7,598 nucleotides of DNA from an uncultured Haemophilus sp. (GTDB taxonomy: Bacteria; Pseudomonadota; Gammaproteobacteria; Enterobacterales; Pasteurellaceae), in assembly GCA_902481695.1 (NCBI GenBank), contig CABSXY010000089.1, positions 1 through 7,598 on the forward strand, in the 5' to 3' direction. A program made the translations under genes and the position numbers. Shown in pieces: positions 1 through 6,150 of this stretch; the first letter of the stretch is position 1, and the number at the start of each line of letters is the position of its first letter. Under the pieces are notes generated by a model. The model saw nothing but the letters and a program-made list of their open reading frames with translations, was not told the DNA's origin and searched no databases.

Positions 1-41
1 CGCTTGTTTCCATCTCGATTAGAAAAGAAATAAGAGAAAAG

Positions 42-81
42 AAAATGACCGCACTTGTTGATTAAGTGCAGTCATTTTTTT
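42..81. terminator. Bidirectional rho-independent terminator made from an uptake-signal dyad
   Basis: Arms at 42-56 and 64-78 pair over 14 positions with one C-A mismatch (50/70) around a 7-nt loop. The left arm holds an exact uptake signal (ACCGCACTT, 48-56) and the right arm a one-base variant (AAGTGCAGT, 64-72). Seven T's at 75-81 serve plus-strand transcription, and the A-rich stretch at 20-45 gives a T-rich tail for the minus strand. It lies directly after the stop codon of the sotB-like gene, so it ends the minus-strand operon and probably also a convergent gene entering from the left. Paired uptake signals used as terminators are well known in Haemophilus. Confidence 0.85.
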
Positions 82-1258
82 AGGCGTTTTGAGAATGATA
101 GCGGAAATTGAAGAAGACAAAGATGCCGAGTGCAATCATCGCTAATGCTGCGCCACTAAAGCCTATATATTCAAGACCAATGTGACGTGTTATTTGGTTA
201 CCAAATAGTGCGCCTGCACCAATACCCGCATTGAAAATACCGGAATAAATGGCGCTCGCTACGTCTGTTGCATCGGGCGCAAGTTGCAACACGCGCATTT
301 GTAATGCCAGTCCAATACAAGAGATGCCAATACCCCAAATAAAAGCAAGGGTAAACATGGTGGCGGTATAACTTGCAGAAACAAGCATAAAGGCTAAAGA
401 GACTGCCAATAAAATCATTGCCGTACTGATAAATTGGGTTGGACCAAAACGGTATAAGCGGTTAAAGATCACACTTGCGGTAATGCCAGAAACCCCAAAT
501 ACCAACAAAATTATTGTCGCAAGATTTGGATCGAGCTCGCCGATTTGAACCATAAAGGGTTCAATATAGGTATAAGCGGTAAAGTGTGCTGAAACAATAA
601 GTACCGTTGTAGCATAAAGTCCAATTAATAATGGACGTTTTGCCAAAATTGGCAGACTAGATAACGAGCCTGCATTTTTACTTGGTAGATTTGGCAATAA
701 ACGCATAATGAATACCATCACAACCAAAGCTAATGCGGCAATGATTGCAAAAGTAATACGCCAACCAACTAATTGACCGACTAAACGGCCTAATGGTAAG
801 CCTAAAATAGTTGCAAGGGATGTCCCGATAGCGAGCATACCAATTGCTTGTGTTTTCTTATTCTTCGGTGCCACACGCATGACTAATGATGCTGTAATCG
901 CCCAGAAGAGTGAATGCGCTACCGCAATACACATACGAGCAATAAGAAGAATCCAGTAATTCCACGCGATGACTGAGATAATATGACCGATGATAAAAAT
1001 CACGAAAAGTTTCAGTAACAAATCTTTACGTTCCATATCACCTGTCGCAAGCATGGCGGGTAAAGACATAATCATGACAGTCCAAGCATAAACGGTCATC
1101 ATTAAACCTACATCGGAGCTTTGCATATCAAAACTTTGTCCGATGTCAGTGAGTAACGCAACTGGCACAAATTCCGTGGTATTAAAAATAAAAGCGGCGC
1201 AAGCCATGATAACTACGCGCCAAAATTGAGTTTTTTCTGCTTTTTGGTAAAACGACAT
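80..1258 (-). CDS. sotB: SotB-like sugar/drug efflux transporter (MFS, DHA1 family)
   Basis: A 392-residue inner-membrane carrier, close to the 396 residues of E. coli SotB (YdeA), which exports arabinose, IPTG and some drugs by proton antiport. The whole length is hydrophobic in a 12-helix pattern. Family signatures as I know them from E. coli SotB: NTTEFVPVALL at residues 26-36, the antiporter-type motif GLPLGRLVGQLVGWR at 153-167, TAYTYIEPF at 227-235, and LAPDATDVASAIYSGIFN at 326-343. The central loop near 185-205 separates the two six-helix halves. The ATG overlaps the stop of the asmA-like gene by one base (TAATG), so translation is probably coupled. The ribosome site is weak (AAGAGA, 1269-1274, 10 nt upstream). 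It is the last gene of the operon. Substrate is inferred from the family only; it could export another sugar or drug. Confidence 0.92.
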   Translation of the reverse strand: MSFYQKAEKTQFWRVVIMACAAFIFNTTEFVPVALLTDIGQSFDMQSSDVGLMMTVYAWTVMIMSLPAMLATGDMERKDLLLKLFVIFIIGHIISVIAWNYWILLIARMCIAVAHSLFWAITASLVMRVAPKNKKTQAIGMLAIGTSLATILGLPLGRLVGQLVGWRITFAIIAALALVVMVFIMRLLPNLPSKNAGSLSSLPILAKRPLLIGLYATTVLIVSAHFTAYTYIEPFMVQIGELDPNLATIILLVFGVSGITASVIFNRLYRFGPTQFISTAMILLAVSLAFMLVSASYTATMFTLAFIWGIGISCIGLALQMRVLQLAPDATDVASAIYSGIFNAGIGAGALFGNQITRHIGLEYIGFSGAALAMIALGIFVFFNFRYHSQNA

Positions 1259-2448
1259 TATTTTAATTTCTCTTTAATTAATTCCTTAAGTTGATGACGG
1301 AAATTTTTATCAATATTTAACTTGTATTGTGGTGCATAGCAGCTATCGAAAAAGCGAATAGGCAATGCCAGTTTTTTGTATTTTTCGTCAGTTGATCTTA
1401 AAGTTAAATTGACGTCGCATTGTACATTATCTAAGTCAATGGCTCCAGAGCCTTCACCTAAAAGTGCGGTTGTTTTTAAGTTTATTTTATCGACTTTGAG
1501 TAAATGATTTTCGAATGAAAGGCTTGATTCAAAACGCTCATAAGGCGTGTTCATATTTCTACTTGCAGTTAAATCACTATTGTAATTAATCGGTAAATAC
1601 TGTGCTGCCATATCCAGTAGGTTCAGACCTAAAAGCTCACCATCACGTGCATTAAAATCAAATTTCCCTTGAGCTAATTCTGAATTTGCAAAAGCTAATT
1701 GAACATTAAAATCACTTGTGCCCGTCATGGTTTGAGGAAAATTAAGTAACGCTAACAACTGTGTTAACGGAAAATTTTTACCAGAAAAATTGACCGCACT
1801 TTTTTGCAGATAGCTACTAAATTTGAGTACGGCAAGACAATTCGTGGTGCATGTTGGTCGAATGTAACCAATGGCAAGTTTCTGTGGTTTTGTTAAATCA
1901 GCATGAATTTCAATATAGCCTAGATCTTGCTGATTGAATTGAACATGATCAAATTGAATAAGAGATTCACTTTCCCGACGGAGGGTAACATGACCTTTGA
2001 GAAAACGAAAATCAAAGATTCTATTACTGCCATAAAGTGGTTTTGCTAGTTCGACAGTAATGAGAGTTGTTGTGCTAAATGGAATATCATCACTAGTAAT
2101 ATAATTAAGTGAGAAATCGTCGAAATGCACTTGAACATTTGCTGAGTTTTGTGCCTTTGGGGATAACTTGATATTTTGAGCAACTAATTCTTGTAGTTGA
2201 GCATTACCCAAAACTAATGATAGCATAGAAAATTTTCCAGTTATTTTTTCAATACTTATTTGATTATGTTGAACGTTGTCAAAGGAAATATACGGCTTAG
2301 GGAAAATGCCCACATTAAACTCTTGGAAGGTAGTTTCATACTGAGCTAGCGTGGTAGTAATAACTGTTTCTAGTTTTTGAATTCGTGCATAAAAAAAAGC
2401 AAAGATCGCAAACAGCACGATCAACAGGCTAATTGCGATCTTTTTCAT
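1258..2448 (-). CDS. AsmA-like envelope protein, short form
   Basis: A 396-residue protein with one N-terminal membrane segment (about residues 4-20) and the rest probably periplasmic. It is far shorter than E. coli AsmA (about 617 residues). The C-terminal part looks like the AsmA C-terminal domain: a GTSDFNVQLAF strand at 243-253, GEGSGAIDLDN at 331-341 followed by DVNLTL, then LPIRFF at 362-367 and PQYKLNID at 373-380, matching the family pattern of G-x-G-x-x-DL, then LP(V/I)R, then P-x-Y-x-L-x-I/L. AsmA proteins are membrane-anchored, mostly beta proteins linked to outer-membrane assembly and lipid transport; the precise role here is unknown. Four cysteines (200, 204, 344, 370) could form disulfides. 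Supporting context: E. coli also has asmA directly after dcd. The ribosome site AGGA (2456-2459) lies in the end of dcd, 8 nt before the ATG. Two uptake signals fall inside the gene. Probably the counterpart of H. influenzae HI0134, annotated hypothetical. Confidence 0.8.
   Translation of the reverse strand: MKKIAISLLIVLFAIFAFFYARIQKLETVITTTLAQYETTFQEFNVGIFPKPYISFDNVQHNQISIEKITGKFSMLSLVLGNAQLQELVAQNIKLSPKAQNSANVQVHFDDFSLNYITSDDIPFSTTTLITVELAKPLYGSNRIFDFRFLKGHVTLRRESESLIQFDHVQFNQQDLGYIEIHADLTKPQKLAIGYIRPTCTTNCLAVLKFSSYLQKSAVNFSGKNFPLTQLLALLNFPQTMTGTSDFNVQLAFANSELAQGKFDFNARDGELLGLNLLDMAAQYLPINYNSDLTASRNMNTPYERFESSLSFENHLLKVDKINLKTTALLGEGSGAIDLDNVQCDVNLTLRSTDEKYKKLALPIRFFDSCYAPQYKLNIDKNFRHQLKELIKEKLK
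1462..1470 (+). repeat. DNA uptake signal sequence (AAGTGCGGT)
   Basis: Exact 9-base Haemophilus-type uptake signal, followed by a purine and T-rich bases as in the extended consensus. It lies inside the asmA-like gene, where the opposite strand encodes Thr-Ala-Leu-Leu at residues 327-330. Confidence 0.9.
1772..1801 (-). repeat. Full-length DNA uptake signal sequence
   Basis: The minus strand reads AAGTGCGGT (1801-1793), then a spacer base, a purine and six A/T bases, then six free bases and a second A/T block down to about 1772. This fits the whole extended H. influenzae consensus, the best such match in the window. It lies inside the asmA-like gene and encodes Lys-Ser-Ala-Val-Asn-Phe (residues 216-221). 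Confidence 0.9.
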
Positions 2449-2451
2449 AGA

Positions 2452-3033
2452 TTAATCCTCATTAATTCGGCTCGCTACCGCATTTTGTTGATGTTTGTAT
2501 TTCGCATCTTTCCGGCTGATATACGGGCGTGCAGCAGGGCCACTTAACACTTCAAAACTTAAAGCACCAATTACCATATTAGGACGTAATGCTAAAGGTA
2601 ATTTGCCGGAGTTGTAGAATTCCAACACAATTTTGCCTTCCCAACCTGGATCGATACGATGTGCGGTTACATGTACCATTAAACCTAAACGAGCAAGTGA
2701 AGAGCGACCATCTAACCAACCGATAATATTGGCAGGGAGTTTCACTGACTCCAATGTGGTTGCTAACGCCAACATACCAGGGTGTAAGAAGAAGGCTTCA
2801 TCATCACCGATAATAATTTCGTCACTCATCACTGATTCAAGTTGAGCAGAGACTTCTTCTTTCGGTCCACTTAAATCAATATAAGGCGCGGAATGTTCAC
2901 GAAATACGCGAAATGAATTGCCTAAACGCACATCAATGGTCGCACCATTGATTTTGTCATTTTCAGGACGAGGCGTTAAAGAAATAATGCCATCATCTAG
3001 ATAGCGTTCGATATCGGTATCGCAAAGACGCAT
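2452..3033 (-). CDS. dcd: dCTP deaminase
   Basis: A 193-residue cytosolic enzyme, the same length as E. coli Dcd. It deaminates dCTP to dUTP, which dUTPase turns into dUMP for thymidylate synthesis. The family core is intact: GRSSLARLGLMVHVTAHRID at residues 109-128 and PGWEGKIVLEFYNSG at 129-143. Ser111, Arg115 and the catalytic Glu138 all fall at the E. coli positions, which also confirms the start codon. There is no sign of the bifunctional dCTP deaminase/dUTPase form. The AGGA ribosome site (3040-3043) overlaps the udk stop codon, and the gap to udk is only 8 nt, so the two are co-transcribed. The asmA-like gene follows after 3 nt. Confidence 0.97.
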   Translation of the reverse strand: MRLCDTDIERYLDDGIISLTPRPENDKINGATIDVRLGNSFRVFREHSAPYIDLSGPKEEVSAQLESVMSDEIIIGDDEAFFLHPGMLALATTLESVKLPANIIGWLDGRSSLARLGLMVHVTAHRIDPGWEGKIVLEFYNSGKLPLALRPNMVIGALSFEVLSGPAARPYISRKDAKYKHQQNAVASRINED

Positions 3034-3041
3034 GATTTTTC

Positions 3042-3683
3042 CTATTTTTGGTTTAACAAATGAAGAATTTGAGCTTTTAACATATTGATCGCAATACGGT
3101 TTTTACCACCACGAGGAATCACGATATCCGCATATTGTTTTGATGGTTCGATAAATTGCATGAACATTGGGCGCACAGTTGCACGGTATTGCTCAATCAC
3201 AGATTGTAGTGAACGACCACGTTCTTCCATATCACGTTGTAAACGACGGATAAAACAAATGTCTAATGGTGTATCCACGAAGACTGAAATATCGGCTAAT
3301 TGGCGAACTCGCTCATCGGTGAGCAATAAGATCCCTTCTAAAATAACAATTTTCTTTGGCGTAAAGTGTTTGGTTTCGCCTGTTCTGGTATGCTCAACAT
3401 AACTGTAGACAGGAACATCCACCGCAGTGCCGTTTTTTAAGTCTTTTAAGTGTTGAATAAGTAAATCTCTGTCCATTGAATTCGGGTGGTCATAGTTCAT
3501 TTTCACACGTTCGCTCATTTCCAAATGACTTTGATCTTTGTAGTAGCTATCTTCTGCAATGATGCCAATTTCTTGGCAACCTAATTCATTACAAAGTTCT
3601 TTGTGAACGGTAGATGCAATGGAGCTTTTCCCTGAAGCGGATGCCCCCGTGATAGCAATGATGATACAAGATGAGTTTGACAT
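3042..3683 (-). CDS. udk: Uridine/cytidine kinase
   Basis: A 213-residue cytosolic enzyme, the same length as E. coli Udk. It phosphorylates uridine and cytidine to UMP and CMP with a nucleoside triphosphate, the entry step of pyrimidine ribonucleoside salvage. Visible motifs: P-loop GASASGKSS at residues 13-21; AEDSYYKD at 43-50 with Asp45 as likely catalytic base; NYDHP at 63-67; PVYSY at 91-95; ILEGILLL at 114-121; and the arginine-rich lid with RRLQRD at 146-151 and RGRS at 155-158. The ATG follows a strong GAGGA (3690-3694) by 6 nt. This is the first gene of the leftward operon, with a TATAAT box upstream. It diverges from the afuA genes across a 186-bp gap. Confidence 0.97.
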   Translation of the reverse strand: MSNSSCIIIAITGASASGKSSIASTVHKELCNELGCQEIGIIAEDSYYKDQSHLEMSERVKMNYDHPNSMDRDLLIQHLKDLKNGTAVDVPVYSYVEHTRTGETKHFTPKKIVILEGILLLTDERVRQLADISVFVDTPLDICFIRRLQRDMEERGRSLQSVIEQYRATVRPMFMQFIEPSKQYADIVIPRGGKNRIAINMLKAQILHLLNQK

Positions 3684-3721
3684 AAAACGTCCTCAAAAAA
3701 CGGAAGGTAAAAATTAGTGGG

Positions 3722-3750
3722 ATTATAAAGAAAAATCAGTTTAAATTCAC
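3722..3750 (-). promoter_or_regulatory. Probable sigma70 promoter for the udk operon
   Basis: The minus strand has a perfect TATAAT at 3727-3722. A weak -35 candidate, GTGAAT, lies 17 bases upstream at 3750-3745. The predicted start near 3715 would leave a leader of about 30 nt before udk. The -10 box is convincing; the -35 is not, so activation by an upstream factor is possible. Confidence 0.55.
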
Positions 3751-3779
3751 CTTTCTTTTTTATTTAAATTTTTTAAATT

Positions 3780-3795
3780 TGTGAAGTAGTTCACG
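3780..3795. promoter_or_regulatory. Candidate CRP (cAMP receptor protein) site
   Basis: TGTGA at 3780-3784, six bases, then TCACG at 3791-3795: nine of ten matches to the CRP core TGTGA-N6-TCACA, in A/T-rich flanks. The inner bases form a perfect inverted repeat, GTGAA-GTAG-TTCAC. Its centre is about 58-61 bases before the predicted afuA transcription start, near the classical class I position. It could also affect the divergent udk promoter about 30 bp away. Inferred from sequence only. Confidence 0.6.
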
Positions 3796-3809
3796 GAATT
3801 TTTTTTCGT

Positions 3810-3839
3810 TTGCGCTTACGATGTGCTCGTTTTTATTAT
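3810..3839 (+). promoter_or_regulatory. Probable promoter of the afuA operon
   Basis: TTGCGC (3810-3815) and TATTAT (3834-3839) are separated by 18 bases, giving a start near 3846 and a short leader before the ATG at 3870. The -35 is imperfect, which fits dependence on the CRP-like site just upstream. Confidence 0.5.
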
Positions 3840-3869
3840 TTCATCAGTGTTATTTATGAGGAGTGTACG

Positions 3870-4910
3870 ATGAAAATGAATAAAATTTCTCTCTCCATTT
3901 CAACCGCACTTTTAGCTGCAGGCTTCATGACATCATCAGCCGTTAATGCTCAAGGGCGTTTAGTGGTGTATTGTAGTGCGACCAATATTCTTTGTGAAAC
4001 GACAACGAAAGCCTTTGGCGAAAAATATGATGTGAAAACTTCATTTATTCGCAACGGTTCAGGCAGTACTTTTGCAAAAGTTGAAGCAGAAAAAAATAAT
4101 CCACAAGCAGACGTTTGGTTTGGTGGAACATTCGACCCTCAAGCACAAGCGGCAGAATTAGGTTTAATCGAACCTTATAAATCTAAACACATTGATGAAA
4201 TTGTTGAGCGTTTCCGTGATCCAGCAAAAACCAAAGGACATTATGTCTCTGCGATTTACATGGGGATCTTAGGTTTTGGTGTGAATACCGAGCGTTTAGC
4301 AAAATTAGGCATTAAAGAAGTACCAAAATGCTGGAAAGATTTAACCGATCCTCGCTTAAAAGGCGAAGTGCAAATTGCTGACCCACAAAGTGCAGGTACA
4401 GCTTACACCGCATTGGCAACTTTCGTTCAACTTTGGGGTGAAGAAAAAGCCTTTGATTTCTTAAAAGCATTACATCCAAACGTATCTCAATACACCAAAT
4501 CAGGTGTAACCCCATCTCGTAATGCAGCACGTGGTGAAACCGCGGTAGGTATCGGCTTCTTACACGATTATGCACTTGAAAAACGTCAAGGTGCGCCATT
4601 GGAATTAGTCGTACCTTGTGAAGGTACCGGCTATGAGTTAGGTGGCGTAAGTATCTTAAAAGGTGCGCGTAATATCGATAACGCAAAATTATTTGTGGAT
4701 TGGGCATTATCTAAAGAAGGTCAAGAGTTAGCGTGGAAACAAGGTGACTCTTTACAAATCTTAACCAACACCACAGCGGAACAATCGCCAACTGCGTTTG
4801 ATCCAAACAAACTTAACCTGATCAATTATGACTTTGAAAAATACGGTGCAACTGAACAACGCAAAGCCTTAATTGAAAAATGGGTTCAAGACGTTAAATT
4901 AGCGAAATAG
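3870..4910 (+). CDS. afuA: AfuA-type periplasmic binding protein, copy 1 (likely hexose-phosphate ABC importer)
   Basis: A 346-residue exported substrate-binding protein. The ATG at 3870 is chosen over an in-frame TTG at 3810 because GAGGAG (3858-3863) sits 6 nt before it and a signal peptide begins there: Lys residues, a hydrophobic core, then VNA|QGR with cleavage after residue 27. The mature part starts GRLVVYCSA and carries the SBP fold of the Afu/Fbp group. AfuA was named for ferric uptake, but A. pleuropneumoniae AfuA binds glucose-6-phosphate and related sugar phosphates. From memory, its sugar contacts include mature His205, Asp206 and Glu229. Subtracting 27 places His232, Asp233 and Glu256 of this protein exactly there. 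No adjacent tyrosine pair of the FbpA iron site is present. Cys35 and Cys42 may form a disulfide. An uptake signal lies in the signal-peptide codons. It heads the operon. Confidence 0.9.
   Translation: MKMNKISLSISTALLAAGFMTSSAVNAQGRLVVYCSATNILCETTTKAFGEKYDVKTSFIRNGSGSTFAKVEAEKNNPQADVWFGGTFDPQAQAAELGLIEPYKSKHIDEIVERFRDPAKTKGHYVSAIYMGILGFGVNTERLAKLGIKEVPKCWKDLTDPRLKGEVQIADPQSAGTAYTALATFVQLWGEEKAFDFLKALHPNVSQYTKSGVTPSRNAARGETAVGIGFLHDYALEKRQGAPLELVVPCEGTGYELGGVSILKGARNIDNAKLFVDWALSKEGQELAWKQGDSLQILTNTTAEQSPTAFDPNKLNLINYDFEKYGATEQRKALIEKWVQDVKLAK
3903..3911 (-). repeat. DNA uptake signal sequence inside the afuA signal peptide
   Basis: ACCGCACTT on the plus strand, an exact uptake signal on the minus strand, followed there by T, G and AAA. 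In frame it encodes Thr-Ala-Leu (residues 12-14) in the hydrophobic core of the signal peptide. Confidence 0.9.
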
Positions 4911-4915
4911 TGTTT

Positions 4916-4957
4916 AAAGTGCGGTTGAAAAACATGAGATTTTTTGACCGCACTTTT
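4916..4957. terminator. Uptake-signal stem-loop between the two afuA genes (possible partial terminator)
   Basis: Two exact, oppositely oriented uptake signals (4917-4925 and 4947-4955) form a 17-pair stem, 4916-4932 with 4940-4956. The stem includes two G-T wobbles and an A/T top, with a 7-nt loop. It begins 6 bases after the stop codon of the first binding-protein gene. Downstream there are only four T's and then TACCATTTTAG, so termination rightward is probably incomplete and read-through into the second gene is expected. The stem would also protect the upstream mRNA end. Confidence 0.7.
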
Positions 4958-4968
4958 ACCATTTTAGC

Positions 4969-5020
4969 CCCACTAGCTAGGTTTTTACGTGGGTTTCTAC
5001 GATGAGCGTATTAGCTCATC
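4969..5020 (+). promoter_or_regulatory. Two further stem-loops in the leader of the second afuA gene
   Basis: CCCAC (4969-4973) pairs with GTGGG (4989-4993) around 15 nt that include the palindrome CTAGCTAG (4973-4980). Then GATGAGC (5001-5007) and GCTCATC (5014-5020) form a perfect 7-bp stem with a 6-nt loop, followed by TTATTTTAT. The second hairpin ends 15 nt before the ribosome site. It could be a weak terminator, an mRNA-stability element or an operator. AGCTA (4976-4979 and neighbour) can alternatively pair with TAGCT (5012-5016), but only over 5 bp. Function is unknown. Confidence 0.4.
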
Positions 5021-5047
5021 TTATTTTATAAACACAGGAGTGGACCA

Positions 5048-6085
5048 ATGAAAATGTCTAACGTTGCTTTAGCACTTTCTGGTGTTGTATTTGGTGGCGT
5101 GTTGCTAAGCTCTCACGCATCTGCTGCAGAAGGTCGTTTAGTGGTTTATTGTAGTGCACAAAATACGATGTGCGAGCAAGAAACCATGGCTTTTGAGAAA
5201 AAATATGGTATCAAAACCAGTTTTATCCGTGGTGGCACAGGCACAATTTTAGCCAAAATTGATGCTGAAAAAGCTAACCCTCAAGGGGATGTATGGTATG
5301 GCGGTACGCTTGATCCGCATTCTCAAGCAGGTGAAATGGGCTTGCTTGAAGCGTATAAGTCACCAAATCTCGCACAAATTCCTGAGCAGTTTAGAGATCC
5401 TGCCAAAATTAAAGGCAACTATTCTTCCGCGATTTATCTCGGTGTATTAGGCTTCGGGATTAACCCAGAACGTTTGAAAAAGCTTAATTTACCGACACCA
5501 AAATGTTGGAAAGATCTAGCTGATCCTGCGTACCACAATGAGATCCAAGCAGCCGATCCACAAAGTTCTGGAACAGGTTATACACAATTAGCGACCTATA
5601 TCCAACTTTGGGGTGAGGATGAAGCATTCAAATATCTCAAAGAACTCAATAAAAACGTTTCCCAATATACCAAATCCGGTAACACAGCGACCCGTAATAC
5701 AGCACGTGGTGAAACGGCAATCGGAATTGGTTTTTTACATGAATATTCTTTAGAGAAAGCAAAAGGTGCGCCAGTAGAATTAGTTGTACCTTGTGAAGGT
5801 ACCGGTTATGAAATTGGTGGCGTGAGTATTATTAAAGGTGCAAGAAACCTTGAAAATGCGAAATTATTTGTGGATTGGGCGTTATCAAAAGAAGCGCAAG
5901 AGTTAACCTGGAAAAAAGGGGAAGCGTATTCTATTTTAACCAATAGCACCGCTGAGCAATCGCCTTATGCGCTCGATTTTAAATCCATCAATTTAATTAA
6001 TTATGATTTTGACAAATACGGCTCAAGTGATTTACGTAAACGTTTGATCACAAAATGGGTTGATGATGTTAAATTAGCAAAATAA
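5048..6085 (+). CDS. AfuA-type periplasmic binding protein, copy 2
   Basis: A 345-residue paralogue of the preceding gene, about 68% identical over the mature protein by my count, with one single-residue gap near residue 149. The signal peptide ends ASA|AEG, with cleavage after residue 26. The mature start (GRLVVYCSA), the block GARGETA-type/GIGFLH and the block ELVVPCEGTGYE are shared. At the position matching Asp233 of copy 1 this protein has Glu232 (LHEY instead of LHDY), and the likely phosphate loop reads RGGTGTILAK (61-70) instead of RNGSGSTFAK. A different sugar phosphate, or different affinity, is therefore plausible. The His (231) and Glu (255) contacts are kept, as are Cys35 and Cys42; there is no tyrosine pair. 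AGGAG (5036-5040) sits 7 nt before the ATG. Synonymous positions differ widely between the copies, so the duplication is not recent. It presumably delivers substrate to the AfuB permease encoded next. Confidence 0.9.
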   Translation: MKMSNVALALSGVVFGGVLLSSHASAAEGRLVVYCSAQNTMCEQETMAFEKKYGIKTSFIRGGTGTILAKIDAEKANPQGDVWYGGTLDPHSQAGEMGLLEAYKSPNLAQIPEQFRDPAKIKGNYSSAIYLGVLGFGINPERLKKLNLPTPKCWKDLADPAYHNEIQAADPQSSGTGYTQLATYIQLWGEDEAFKYLKELNKNVSQYTKSGNTATRNTARGETAIGIGFLHEYSLEKAKGAPVELVVPCEGTGYEIGGVSIIKGARNLENAKLFVDWALSKEAQELTWKKGEAYSILTNSTAEQSPYALDFKSINLINYDFDKYGSSDLRKRLITKWVDDVKLAK

Positions 6086-6097
6086 TGATGTATACAT

Positions 6098-6138
6098 AGC
6101 GAAATAATAGCTATTATATTATTTCGCTTTTTTCTTTT
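6098..6138 (+). terminator. Strong intrinsic terminator between the second afuA gene and afuB
   Basis: A perfect 12-bp stem (6098-6109 with 6117-6128), a 7-nt loop (6110-6116), then TTTTTTCTTTT. It starts 12 nt after the binding-protein stop codon and ends 12 nt before the afuB ATG. No uptake signal is involved. No convincing promoter lies between it and afuB, so the permease is probably transcribed by read-through, giving much less permease than binding protein. Confidence 0.8.
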
Positions 6139-6150
6139 ATGCGAGGTTGT

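Noticed and set aside
1..41. Possible tail of a rightward gene (one frame is open from 1 to a TAA at 31-33)
   Set aside because: Only about ten codons, not recognised as any known C-terminus. A convergent gene is likely from the bidirectional terminator but cannot be identified here.
2633..2845. 70-codon plus-strand frame inside dcd
   Set aside because: Antisense shadow of the conserved dCTP deaminase core.
3085..3402. 105-codon plus-strand frame inside udk
   Set aside because: Opposite strand of a well-conserved kinase gene; no start signals and no recognisable domain.
3810..3869. In-frame TTG start giving a 366-residue AfuA
   Set aside because: The extra 20 residues are non-hydrophobic at the front, have no ribosome site, overlap the predicted promoter, and would bury the signal peptide. 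The ATG at 3870 has a strong GAGGAG.
4606..4635. Possible recent gene conversion between the afuA copies, suggested by a near-identical 20-base run shared with 5785-5815
   Set aside because: The run encodes a conserved ligand-binding block (PCEGTGYE) and surrounding synonymous positions differ, so purifying selection explains it without recent exchange.
4312..4707. 131-codon minus-strand open frame inside the first afuA gene
   Set aside because: It lies antisense to a clearly coding gene, its composition (rich in His, Arg, Leu) looks like an antisense shadow, and there is no ribosome site or known family.
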